Assembly: GCA_026988035.1 (NCBI GenBank)
Contig: JALSLY010000023.1
Coordinates: forward strand, 1 to 64,000
Source of the DNA: Thermotogae bacterium
Lineage (GTDB): Bacteria > Thermotogota > Thermotogae > Mesoaciditogales > Mesoaciditogaceae
Direction of reading: 5' to 3'
Length of the DNA: 64,000 bases
The translations under genes and the position numbers were made by a program. The notes below the pieces were generated by a model. It made no database searches. It was not told where the DNA came from and saw only the letters and a list, made by a program, of their open reading frames with translations. The stretch's first letter is position 1. Each line of letters begins with the position of its first letter. This document shows positions 16,820-25,131 of the stretch, in pieces.

Positions 16820-19012
16820 TTAATGTGCCGCTTTAATTGTGAAAGTATCAAGCGTACCAGAATAAGGTTCAAAAGCGTTTTCTTGTTTATCATTTATCTG
16901 TTTCAATACACCTTTAACTACGACAGACATTGTATCACCATTAACTTTTATAAGCGTGTAATGATGAATATTTGCTATAGATTTTACAGTGAATGGCCAC
17001 CATTTATCTTTCGGCTTGAGTTGGTACATTGGCGCACCACCACCAGCAGTTGTCACGTAATTTATGCCATTAACCAGGAAACGTTCATAAGCATGGTAAT
17101 GGCCATTGAAAACAATGTTTACACCGTATTTTTCAAATACGCTTTTCCAATATTTAATGAGCTCTGGATTACCAGTCTCACTTGTTGTGTTAGTCCAAAA
17201 CGGCTGATGGAAGAAGACAAGTTTGAATCTCGCATCCTTGTTTGCTTTGAGATCTTTCACAAGCCACTCCGTTTGTTCCTGCATCTTTTCGGGATTCTTT
17301 TCCATCAAAATAACGTCTGCATCAAGTACCACTATGTGAATCGGACCGTAATTGAAACTGTACCATTCTTCGTTACTTGTTCCCCCACCTTTCGGAAGCG
17401 GGAACGCATCATAATAATACGAAGAATTGTATTCGTGATTTCCAAGAATTGGATAGTACGGGACCTGACGCGCGAGGTTGTGAATCGCCCAGAAGAACCT
17501 GTTCCAATTTGCCATAACCCTGCCGTCCATGGTGAGATCACCTATGTTGAATACCAACCTTGGTTTGGCAGGATCTTTCGCGATGGCATCGCAAACGATC
17601 TTGTTTCTGAGTTGGAATGTTCTGGTATCTCCATACACAACGAACGAAAAACTTTTAAGAGTATCGTCAAGCGGAGCAGTAACAAAACTTGAGATTTTTC
17701 CCAAAAGTTTGCCAGTAACAGGATCCATAGAACTCACAATATAGGTGTACTTTGTGTTTGGCATTAACCCTTTGAGCTCTATATGATGATAAACGTTTGC
17801 ACCATTTTCAACAACTGAATTTGTGAACTTCTCGCTCTTCACATAATCAGATGATTTTGCATACTTTACTGTTACAACAGACGGAAGAAGTGTTTTGAGA
17901 TTTACATATACCGAATTGGTAGAAACATTCGTCAAATAAGTTGGCCAAACGAAAGCATTTTTCTTAACATAGCTAACTGTAAAGGTTGGAAGCTTTCCGC
18001 TTACTTGTACCTTGAAAGTCATTGCTTTGGCATTATATCCAGGCTGAGCGATGTTCAATGAATATTTTCCATTCTCAAGGTAAAGTGTGTATTCTCCAGC
18101 AGCGTTAGTCTCAGTTTCGCTCACGATCAAACCTTTTTCATCTTTGACAACTAATTTGGCAAATGGAACTGTATTGCCAAAAACATCTACAACTCGACCT
18201 TCAAGAGTAGAGTAAGGAATAGTCCTAAGATCAAACGCAGTTTTTTCAACTCCGGCAAGTGTTGGAGCAACTATGAATTCACGTTCATATGTTATAGACT
18301 TCCCAGCTCCTATCACCGCTTTGGGAATTATCTCAGGATCGCTGTAGATATAAGCTATATGGATAGGCCTCATTTTTCCAGTGGTTGGATCGATCTGTGT
18401 TGTGGTGAAACCATAAGATATTCCGTTTCCAACTCCTGCAATCAGAGGAGAATTGAATTTCTTGAACGAGAATCCGTTTCCATAAAGGAAAGGTCTTGCA
18501 TATCCAAAGAAAGCAGCATCTCCAAGTATCATGGGGCCAACGGTCTTGGTAGAAGTGTTGGTCAGAGTTGTTCTGATCACCACGTAGTTGGAATTCCCCG
18601 ACAGTGTATAAGTGGTGTCAATCTTGATGTATGGCATATCACTTTTGTATCCGACAGCTTCGACAATCGCATTTCCCGATTGCCTTCCATTGTCTTTAAT
18701 GATAAGTTTCTTGTAAATCGCCTGTTTGGGCCAAGAGTAATACGTATGAACTTCGTCAAAAAGATCGTTGCTTTGACCAGCAAGAGACGCATCTAATATA
18801 TTTCCACCACTTTTCATATAACCGTGAAAGTTATTTGGTGCACCAATCAAAACACGTATTGAGGAGTTCTGGAGCACGTAATCTCCCACTCTCCCAGAAG
18901 CTGATGGCCCTCCGATCAATTGAGACGGATCGCTAACCTGGATAGCCGTAGCCGCAAAAAGTGTAATTGCCATCGCGACTATCACGAATAGAACAGCGAC
19001 TTTCCTTACCAT
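16820..19012 (-). CDS. Secreted purple acid phosphatase-like metallophosphoesterase
   Basis: A 730-residue exported enzyme. Signal peptide at about 1-22 (MVRKVAVLFVIVAMAITLFA). An N-terminal beta-rich domain (about 25-265) of unknown type comes next, then a carboxypeptidase-regulatory-like fold (about 268-336) and a purple-acid-phosphatase FnIII-like domain (about 356-445). The metallophosphoesterase domain is at about 455-700 with ligands visible in GDTR, IGDLTMDG, LGNHEYN, FFHQPF and FNGHYHAYER. The start at 19012 is set by AGGAGGGAG; the longer frame lacks an SD. It probably hydrolyses phosphomonoesters outside the cytoplasm. It is monocistronic, with a leader hairpin before its SD and a strong terminator. 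Confidence 0.9.
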   Translation of the reverse strand: MVRKVAVLFVIVAMAITLFAATAIQVSDPSQLIGGPSASGRVGDYVLQNSSIRVLIGAPNNFHGYMKSGGNILDASLAGQSNDLFDEVHTYYSWPKQAIYKKLIIKDNGRQSGNAIVEAVGYKSDMPYIKIDTTYTLSGNSNYVVIRTTLTNTSTKTVGPMILGDAAFFGYARPFLYGNGFSFKKFNSPLIAGVGNGISYGFTTTQIDPTTGKMRPIHIAYIYSDPEIIPKAVIGAGKSITYEREFIVAPTLAGVEKTAFDLRTIPYSTLEGRVVDVFGNTVPFAKLVVKDEKGLIVSETETNAAGEYTLYLENGKYSLNIAQPGYNAKAMTFKVQVSGKLPTFTVSYVKKNAFVWPTYLTNVSTNSVYVNLKTLLPSVVTVKYAKSSDYVKSEKFTNSVVENGANVYHHIELKGLMPNTKYTYIVSSMDPVTGKLLGKISSFVTAPLDDTLKSFSFVVYGDTRTFQLRNKIVCDAIAKDPAKPRLVFNIGDLTMDGRVMANWNRFFWAIHNLARQVPYYPILGNHEYNSSYYYDAFPLPKGGGTSNEEWYSFNYGPIHIVVLDADVILMEKNPEKMQEQTEWLVKDLKANKDARFKLVFFHQPFWTNTTSETGNPELIKYWKSVFEKYGVNIVFNGHYHAYERFLVNGINYVTTAGGGAPMYQLKPKDKWWPFTVKSIANIHHYTLIKVNGDTMSVVVKGVLKQINDKQENAFEPYSGTLDTFTIKAAH

Positions 19013-19034
19013 TATGACTCCCTCCTTTTTTTGA

Positions 19035-19056
19035 TTTTGGGACTTCAATCCCAAAA
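19035..19056 (-). promoter_or_regulatory. Leader hairpin upstream of the phosphatase SD
   Basis: A perfect 8-bp inverted repeat (TTTTGGGA / TCCCAAAA) with a 6-nt loop lies about 10 nt before the SD, within the presumed 5' untranslated region. Its role is unknown. Confidence 0.5.
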
Positions 19057-19157
19057 CTTAACTCACGTTGTGCATCAACTTTACAACCTATGAGTATTTA
19101 AATGAACATCGCTTTTCAAGCGATAAAGGAATTTTTTTCGAAGTCTTACGAGACTTA

Positions 19158-19502
19158 TCCTTTAACGTCATCCTGAAGACCGTAGGTTGTCCCGGACTTG
19201 ATCCGGGATCTCATACTTGATTCAGGATCTCGGGATCTCATCCTTAGATTCCGGCTCGTAGGCCGGAATGACGTTATGGTTAAAGACTCAGTTATGATTG
19301 TCAAGCCCGCAATGACGTTATGGTCAAGGACTCTGTTAAAGCATGCTGCATACCTAACACCTTCCACCGCTACGCGGTCCCCCTTCTCGGCTACCGCCTC
19401 GGTCATGGAAGTGGGAAAGACATTGCACACCGTGCAATCCCACTCCTCATATTTTGTGAACTTTCAGATGGCGAGCTCATATGTCCTGATGAAAACTTCG
19501 AG
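19158..19502. repeat. Modular intergenic repeat, copy A
   Basis: About 345 nt of non-coding, higher-GC sequence in the 648-nt gap between the divergent phosphatase and EEP genes. It consists of short palindromes (GTCCCGGA..TCCGGGAT, GATTCCGGC..GCCGGAATGAC) followed by a block containing GCATGCTGCATACCTAACAC and GCTACGCGGTCCCCCTT. It ends with a GAGCTCATATGTC..GATGAAAACTTCGAG block. The same blocks recur at 29.95-30.42 kb, and palindrome units recur inverted at 40.85-41.0 kb. Short open frames across it are not protein-like. Confidence 0.8.
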
Positions 19503-19658
19503 TAAGATGTGAAAAACCTCTTTCTTTACAGATTTTGGATCATTTTGTAATGTTGTGCTCAATCCGAGAACCAAAAACGCAATATATTTTAACATAATTC
19601 TTCAATTATTCTTCTTTTCTTAATTGTATCACAAACCTTCCTTCTTTATTTCTTAGAG

Positions 19659-19670
19659 AAGTGGTATAAT
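19659..19670 (+). promoter_or_regulatory. Extended -10 promoter for the EEP/CDF pair
   Basis: TGGTATAAT (TGn plus a consensus -10 at 19665-19670), 32 nt before the ATG. The -35 is weak. Confidence 0.6.
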
Positions 19671-19702
19671 CTGTTATCAAACATTTAAGGAGGGAAAATA
19701 CT

Positions 19703-20779
19703 ATGGCGCTTGTTGGTCAGATTTTCATTTGGACACTTATCGGTATTTTGGGCATTTTAGGAGCCTTTTTACTTTTTTCCACCGTGAATATGTACTCACC
19801 TCAACCTGTTCTGACTTTATCCCCAATTAGTGCTCCTAATAACTTAAGTGAAAATGTACCATATAAAATTTCGGTTTTAACATGGAATCTGGGATACGCA
19901 GGACTTGACAAATCCGAAGATTTTTTTATGGATGGTGGTACTATGTCCATGCCTAAAAACAAAAATGTGGTGGAGCAAAACATGAAGGCCATAACAAGTT
20001 TTCTTTCCTCAAACAAAACAGATTTTATAATATTACAAGAAGTTGACAAACAAGCGGCACGCACTTATGGAATAAATGAAGTCGAGCAAGTCATAAAAAC
20101 TTTAAGAAATTATGAGGCATTCTATGCAATAAACTATAAAGTAGATTTCGTTCCAGTTCCGTTAAATCATCCTATGGGAAATGTTGAATCAGGAATTATG
20201 GTCCTCACAAAACACAAGCCTCTTAGCGCCGCTCGATATGCTTTTCCCGGTGATTATTCATGGCCTATCAACCTTTTTCAGCTCAAACGTTGTTTCATCG
20301 TAACGCGATATAAAATAAAAAAATCTACTAAGGAACTGGTCCTCGTAAATCTCCATTTATCCGCTTTCGATAAAAGTGGAAATCTAAGAAGAAGACAACT
20401 GGATTTCTTAAAAAAATTCATACTGAAAGAGTACAAAAAAGGTAATTATGTTCTCGTAGGTGGAGATTGGAATAATATTATGTTAGGAATCTCTATGGAT
20501 CATTTTCATTACACTACTCCTAAGAAATATATCACTGGTATATACATGAATTTGCCAAAAGATTGGACTCCCAAAGGATGGAAATGGGCATTCGATCCTA
20601 ACATTCCAAGCGTGAGATCTGATGAAAAGCCTTACACCAAAGGCGAAAATTTCACCACAATAATAGATGGATTTCTCTTATCACCAAATCTGAATCTCAT
20701 TTCTGTGAAAACCTTTGATCTTGGATTTGCTAACAGTGATCATAATCCTGTCAAACTGGTTGTAGAAGTTAAGAAGTGA
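19703..20779 (+). CDS. Membrane-anchored endonuclease/exonuclease/phosphatase (EEP) family protein
   Basis: A 358-residue protein with an N-terminal transmembrane segment (about 8-30) and an EEP hydrolase domain (about 50-355). The family residues are visible: LTWNLGYA (metal-binding Asn), LQEVD (catalytic Glu), the HLSAF histidine, VGGDWNN and the final SDHNPV (catalytic Asp-His). Such enzymes cleave phosphodiesters or phosphomonoesters (nucleic acids, sphingomyelin, inositol phosphates); this substrate is unknown. AAGGAGGG sits 7-8 nt before the ATG. The stop overlaps the GTG of the CDF transporter, so the two are translationally coupled. Confidence 0.85.
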   Translation: MALVGQIFIWTLIGILGILGAFLLFSTVNMYSPQPVLTLSPISAPNNLSENVPYKISVLTWNLGYAGLDKSEDFFMDGGTMSMPKNKNVVEQNMKAITSFLSSNKTDFIILQEVDKQAARTYGINEVEQVIKTLRNYEAFYAINYKVDFVPVPLNHPMGNVESGIMVLTKHKPLSAARYAFPGDYSWPINLFQLKRCFIVTRYKIKKSTKELVLVNLHLSAFDKSGNLRRRQLDFLKKFILKEYKKGNYVLVGGDWNNIMLGISMDHFHYTTPKKYITGIYMNLPKDWTPKGWKWAFDPNIPSVRSDEKPYTKGENFTTIIDGFLLSPNLNLISVKTFDLGFANSDHNPVKLVVEVKK

Positions 20780-21687
20780 TCGTGGAAAAGACAAATAACA
20801 ACAGAACTTACCAAAGTCTCAAGGCTGTTAAAATTGGAATATTTGGCAACATCATTCTTGCAATTTTTAAGATCATCCTTGGGATATTCTCATTCTCTTT
20901 TGCGCTCATCGCAGATGGAATAGATACAACATCAGATGTTGTGAAATCGGTGCTCGTCTATCGAGCGGTAAAAATTGCATCAAGACCTCCATCACTGGAC
21001 TACCCTTATGGTTATGGCAGGGCTGAAACGATCGTAACCAGTGTGGTTGGTATGTCCGTTTTGTTCACAGCCATCTTGATATTTATAGAGGCTTTAAAAG
21101 ATATAGAAAAGTCAGAAGTTATTGGTTCTTTAATGATAGTTGGTGCCTTAATAAGTATTCTTGGGAAAGTGGGATTGTCGTTTTACATGCTTCACATTGG
21201 AAAGAAATTCTCAAACCAAGCACTTTTAGCCAACGCTAAAGACTACTTTAGCGATGTATTCGCATCTGGAGCAGTGCTGGTAAGCGGTGTTCTAATTTTG
21301 CTCAGTGGAAACCCAATTTTCGATCCTTTGGCCTCTATTGTTGTATCAGGGATTATAGGATACATGGGTGTAGAGATAGTGAAATCCAGCATTCCTGAAA
21401 TAATGGAGAAAGAGCCTTCACCTGAAATGGTGAATGCTATAGACAGAATTGTTAAAAATATACCTTATACTTTTCACCCGCATCTTGTCAGAATTAGAAA
21501 ATTGGGACCATATTATCTCGTTGATATGCATGTGGAATTACCGGGAAGGATGAGTTTAAAAAAATCTCATGAAATAGTAACTTCAATTGAAAAGCATATA
21601 AAAGGCCAACTTCCAAATGTGAAAGAAGTGATAATTCATGCCGAACCCATTGGAGAAGGAAAAGATACAAACTGGAATGAAAGGTAA
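20776..21687 (+). CDS. Cation diffusion facilitator (CDF) metal exporter, Mn-type ligands
   Basis: A 303-residue CDF transporter with six membrane helices (about 18-220) and a C-terminal cytoplasmic domain (about 225-295). The transmembrane metal site reads Asp50-x3-Asp54 in helix 2 and Asp156-x3-Asp160 in helix 5. In this family the all-Asp DxxxD arrangement goes with manganese exporters, while Zn exporters use HxxxD. The loop motif usually HPYGHG is YPYGYG (Tyr76, Tyr80). It starts at GTG 20776, overlapping the upstream stop by 4 nt. Mn specificity is inferred, not shown. Confidence 0.88.
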   Translation: MIVEKTNNNRTYQSLKAVKIGIFGNIILAIFKIILGIFSFSFALIADGIDTTSDVVKSVLVYRAVKIASRPPSLDYPYGYGRAETIVTSVVGMSVLFTAILIFIEALKDIEKSEVIGSLMIVGALISILGKVGLSFYMLHIGKKFSNQALLANAKDYFSDVFASGAVLVSGVLILLSGNPIFDPLASIVVSGIIGYMGVEIVKSSIPEIMEKEPSPEMVNAIDRIVKNIPYTFHPHLVRIRKLGPYYLVDMHVELPGRMSLKKSHEIVTSIEKHIKGQLPNVKEVIIHAEPIGEGKDTNWNER

Positions 21688-21700
21688 ATAGCGTGTTTTG

Positions 21701-21709
21701 TGGTAAAAT
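21701..21709 (+). promoter_or_regulatory. Extended -10 candidate for the ExbB-ExbD-TonB-like operon
   Basis: TGGTAAAAT lies 63 nt upstream of the ExbB-like start, in the gap after the CDF gene. No convincing -35 is visible. Confidence 0.4.
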
Positions 21710-21771
21710 ACAAAAAAGCGGCACAAGTCATTGAGTTCAATTACATACCTTATTAAAAGGAGGATGGAGAG

Positions 21772-22413
21772 ATGTCCTTAGGAAAATTCATTAGTGGTGG
21801 GGGACCTATACTCATCGTAATTCTGGCTTTGGGTGCACTGGGCCTTCTCTTCTTTTTCGAAAGACTTTTTGTGATCTTGAAGGAGAAAAGTGAATTAAAG
21901 GTATTGTCAACCAAAGTCAGAAATTCGATAGCTCAGAAAAATTTTACAGCTTCCAAACAACATTGCAGATCGTCTTCCAGCATTTTCTCTTCTGTAATGC
22001 TCAAAGCATTTGAGTATTATGAAAGCGATCGAATCTCAGAATTTGAAGGGGCGCTTCAAGGATTTGTGGAAGATGAAACTTTCAAACTGGAAAAGAACTT
22101 TAGGTACATAAGTATGTCAGTGGCTGTTTCCCCTTTGCTTGGTTTTTTTGGAACGGTTATAGGCATGGTTCAAGTTTTTAGCGGTATCCAACAGTCTGGC
22201 GGTCTTTACGGGCTTAAGGGGCAGGCATCACTTGCTCAAGGTATAAGCATCGCTTTGTACACAACTGTTGGAGGTTTGGCAGTGGCAATCATTTTAGCTA
22301 TACTTATGACTCTTTTGAGAGAATTAGAAGACAAACTTATCAACACAACTGTGGAAGAAATACGTGTAGCTATTGGAAAACTTAAAACCATCCCTGTGGG
22401 GGAGGTGCATTAA
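21772..22413 (+). CDS. MotA/TolQ/ExbB family proton channel subunit
   Basis: A 213-residue membrane protein with three transmembrane helices (about 12-35, 115-140 and 160-185). The helix 2/3 core contains SPLLGFFGTVIGMVQVF and GISIALYTTVGGLAVAI, characteristic of ExbB/TolQ. It uses the proton gradient to power an ExbD/TonB- or TolR/TolA-type partner across the periplasm. AAGGAGGATGGAGAG lies before the ATG. It is followed immediately by the ExbD-like and TonB-like genes. Confidence 0.9.
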   Translation: MSLGKFISGGGPILIVILALGALGLLFFFERLFVILKEKSELKVLSTKVRNSIAQKNFTASKQHCRSSSSIFSSVMLKAFEYYESDRISEFEGALQGFVEDETFKLEKNFRYISMSVAVSPLLGFFGTVIGMVQVFSGIQQSGGLYGLKGQASLAQGISIALYTTVGGLAVAIILAILMTLLRELEDKLINTTVEEIRVAIGKLKTIPVGEVH

Positions 22414-22414
22414 G

Positions 22415-22834
22415 TTGAGAAGAAGGTCTGGTAATGGAACAGAGGATTTTAGAATAGAACTAACGTCTCTCGTAGACATAGTATTTTTATTGATCCTCTT
22501 TTTGGTACTAACCACGACCTTCACGGTTAATCAAGGCATGTTCAAGGTGAATTTGCCAAGTGCAGTTACCAGTGTTTCCAAACCTACGCAAGATCATAAA
22601 GTGTTAACCATTGTGATTACACGCAACAACTCCATATATGTAAACAACACAAATGTAGGATTAAAAGGATTGCTGAACTTTATCAGTACTTACGTCGATC
22701 AATATGGTACACCTACTGCCGTTCACCTTAAAGCCGATCGAAAAGCCGAATACGGCACCATAATAGAAGTTATGGATGTATTGAGAAGTAAAAAAGTTCT
22801 TAATATAGATCTGATAGTAAAAAGACTCCAGTGA
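22415..22834 (+). CDS. ExbD/TolR family protein
   Basis: A 139-residue bitopic protein: cytoplasmic N-terminus, one transmembrane helix (about 18-42) containing the key aspartate in LTSLVDIVFLLILF, then a periplasmic domain. The TTG at 22415 is chosen because GGGGAGGTG lies about 8 nt upstream and it starts 1 nt after the ExbB-like stop; the longer frame would overlap ExbB coding sequence. It forms the proton-driven complex with the preceding gene. Confidence 0.88.
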   Translation: MRRRSGNGTEDFRIELTSLVDIVFLLILFLVLTTTFTVNQGMFKVNLPSAVTSVSKPTQDHKVLTIVITRNNSIYVNNTNVGLKGLLNFISTYVDQYGTPTAVHLKADRKAEYGTIIEVMDVLRSKKVLNIDLIVKRLQ

Positions 22835-22853
22835 TCCTGGGGGGTGAGGTTTA

Positions 22854-23627
22854 ATGAGATATGTAACTTCTGCCGTTTTGGCGGTAATATTGGAGCTGCT
22901 GATTTTAGCTGGTTTGGTTGGGATGATCAACTCCGCACCAGCTAATTTGGTGACGTATCCGGAGATGATATCCATAAGGTTGAAAGCTACAACAGTTCCA
23001 ACATCTGCGAAAAATACGTCGGCAAATCCGACCCGTAAAGGAGAAAGTTTAAAGGGCAATAATATTCCAAGCCTTTCGCCTGTTGACGCGAGAGTTCTTA
23101 GCACTTTGAAATCTTTCAAAAAACCTAAACCTCCAAGATCTGTGGGAAATCCAAAGGGAACTAATGTACCCCTTCGTGTAATAAAAGAAAAGCCAAGCAT
23201 GCCTTCATCTTTAGTGGGAATCTTGAAACCATCAGAAATTAATCCTGTCTTATCCAAAACTGTGAACCCACAATTTGTATCAGCTAACGCTTCTTTCACA
23301 AGAGCTTACACTTTTTCCCAATTGATGGATCTCGGAATTCCAAATTTTCAATCAATCGAAGGAGCCATGAAACGAGACTACGAACTTGAACTTTCCAAAC
23401 TCCCCACAGAAATGGCTTACACTCTTGGAGGAGTAGTTAGAGGTATTGTTGAGGTCCAAACTGATGGAAGTGTTAAAGTTCAACGGATCTTAAGCTCTCC
23501 AAGTGTTATACTAACGGACATATATGTGCGAAACTTAGAAAAATTCGTAACATTTCCAAGAAGTTTCGCACTTCAGGATCTTGAAATAGATGCTGTATTC
23601 AATCCATCATCTGGTGAGATTAAATGA
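22854..23627 (+). CDS. TonB-like energy transducer
   Basis: A 257-residue protein with an N-terminal transmembrane anchor (about 5-27) and a long Pro/Lys/Ser-rich linker (about 45-130, including KKPKPPR). A C-terminal domain follows with VVRGIVEVQTDGSVKVQRIL and YVRNLEKFVTFP, resembling the TonB C-terminal fold (VxxxfxVxxdGrvxxvxvxxSSG). Gene order and topology support TonB; sequence similarity is modest and a TolA-like role is possible. GGGGTGAGG precedes the ATG. Its stop codon is 1 nt from the stop of the convergent HD gene. Confidence 0.72.
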   Translation: MRYVTSAVLAVILELLILAGLVGMINSAPANLVTYPEMISIRLKATTVPTSAKNTSANPTRKGESLKGNNIPSLSPVDARVLSTLKSFKKPKPPRSVGNPKGTNVPLRVIKEKPSMPSSLVGILKPSEINPVLSKTVNPQFVSANASFTRAYTFSQLMDLGIPNFQSIEGAMKRDYELELSKLPTEMAYTLGGVVRGIVEVQTDGSVKVQRILSSPSVILTDIYVRNLEKFVTFPRSFALQDLEIDAVFNPSSGEIK

Positions 23628-23628
23628 A

Positions 23629-25074
23629 TCACCAACGCGTTGTTGTTTCAATGCTTTCTTTTGGTATAAGATCATAGCGGTATATCAAATCGCGAAGATC
23701 GTTTTTCATATATATCCTCACCAGTTGCAACATATTTCCTGACATGAGCTTATATGTCGGGTATTTGCGTTCAAATTCTTCGAATGTCATAACCTTTCCA
23801 TCGTCATCTTGTATGTAAACACGATTGGAAAGAAATTCGTCGGGATGGACCAATGTAAGCTTGTAAGGAGTGTCAACAACGAAAAGTTCATCGAAATTTT
23901 CCAGCAAAACTTCCGCCGCTTTTAGGTCTTTTTTGTCTATTTTGGAGCTGTCAATCAGATCTTTTAGTCGTTCTTTCATTTTTTTTAGTGTTTCATCACC
24001 AAGGGATTTTGAAATTGTGCTTGGATCTATTCCGGTAGCGGAAAATGGAATTTCAATTACGAGTTTCCATAAGTCACGTCTTTTCAACCTTTGAATTATC
24101 TCATGAGCATCGCGAACATTTTTTGACAAATTACCAGATTTGACACCTTGCTGATAAAGTAAATTCATTCCTTCAAAAACTAGATTATCGCTAAGTTGCA
24201 AAAAACAGTCAAGGTCTTCAAGGCATTTTGCAAAATCAAGAGGTTTCATTGCACTCTTAAGAAGCTCTTGTATCATCATATCTGCAGCCCTTGAAGTTTT
24301 ATGAAAATAGACATTTTTGTACATCATAAACCTTCCAAAGAGCACAGTATATATATCATCAACTACCTTTAAATTATAAGCTAAAACCCTTCTCTCCTCT
24401 CTGTTGGTAATAAGCGAGTTACGAACGATCCTATTTATCGGCACTGTTCCATAGTGTCTGACACCGCTGAAATAAGCGTCTCTGATAACAAAATCCATAC
24501 GATCTGCTCCCAATGGCCCTTGGATAACATTGAAAAGCGGATCACCGAGTTTTTCTCCCATAAATATGTCGTTAACTTTTTCCACGAGAGCCTTAAAAGG
24601 GTTTTTAGGAATACTTCCGAATATTATCTCCATTTCTTCCATCGCGTACTTTTTAAACACTTCAGATGAAGAGTCAAATTTCATCTTCATGTATTCCGAA
24701 AGTTTTTCCAGTAAGAGTCTTTCTCTAAATTGATCGTGTCCTTCTTCGTACCCAAGAGACGAAAACACCACATCGTCAAATTGATGACTAAAAGGCCCAT
24801 GCCCAACGTCATGAAGTAGACCTGCGAGCCGGCAAAGCTTGAATTGAGATGAATTTTCACCAAAGAGGTGTGCCGCATACATTCCGGAAACATGCATCAC
24901 CCCAAGTGAATGTGAGAAACGTGTGTGAGTAGCACTCGGGTAGCTCATCTGGGCACCTGTAAGTTGTGACAACAGTCTCAATCTTTGAACTACAGGTGTA
25001 TCTATTGCCAAAATTTCCAAAGGGTAGAGAAATATTTCAGAATACAATGGATCGCGCGATACTTTATGGTACAA
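23629..25074 (-). CDS. HD superfamily phosphohydrolase (dGTPase/SAMHD1-like)
   Basis: A 481-residue HD-domain hydrolase of the YwfO/SAMHD1-like group, presumably acting on nucleotides. The segment LAIDTPVVQRLRLLSQLTGA and the HTRFSHSLGVMHV histidine motif precede the HD pair in LLHDVGHGPFSH; HDQF and GPLGADRMDFVIRDA are further conserved blocks. The open frame extends to 25149, but homologs begin just before VSRDPLYSEIFL. The TTG at 25074 is preceded by AAGAGG with 8-nt spacing and is chosen. It is divergent from the cation antiporter with 57 nt between starts. Confidence 0.88.
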   Translation of the reverse strand: MYHKVSRDPLYSEIFLYPLEILAIDTPVVQRLRLLSQLTGAQMSYPSATHTRFSHSLGVMHVSGMYAAHLFGENSSQFKLCRLAGLLHDVGHGPFSHQFDDVVFSSLGYEEGHDQFRERLLLEKLSEYMKMKFDSSSEVFKKYAMEEMEIIFGSIPKNPFKALVEKVNDIFMGEKLGDPLFNVIQGPLGADRMDFVIRDAYFSGVRHYGTVPINRIVRNSLITNREERRVLAYNLKVVDDIYTVLFGRFMMYKNVYFHKTSRAADMMIQELLKSAMKPLDFAKCLEDLDCFLQLSDNLVFEGMNLLYQQGVKSGNLSKNVRDAHEIIQRLKRRDLWKLVIEIPFSATGIDPSTISKSLGDETLKKMKERLKDLIDSSKIDKKDLKAAEVLLENFDELFVVDTPYKLTLVHPDEFLSNRVYIQDDDGKVMTFEEFERKYPTYKLMSGNMLQLVRIYMKNDLRDLIYRYDLIPKESIETTTRW

Positions 25075-25131
25075 TTGAATCGCCTCTTTAATACTGTATT
25101 TGTTTACAATTTTAGCACAAAGGTGATTGTT

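Noticed and set aside
16823-17692. 289-codon plus-strand open frame antisense to the phosphatase
   Set aside because: It lies wholly opposite the well-supported metallophosphoesterase domain and its translation is low-complexity Cys/His-rich with no domain.
19155-19512. Short open frames in repeat copy A
   Set aside because: They follow the repeated palindromes, differ between repeat copies and lack SD sequences.
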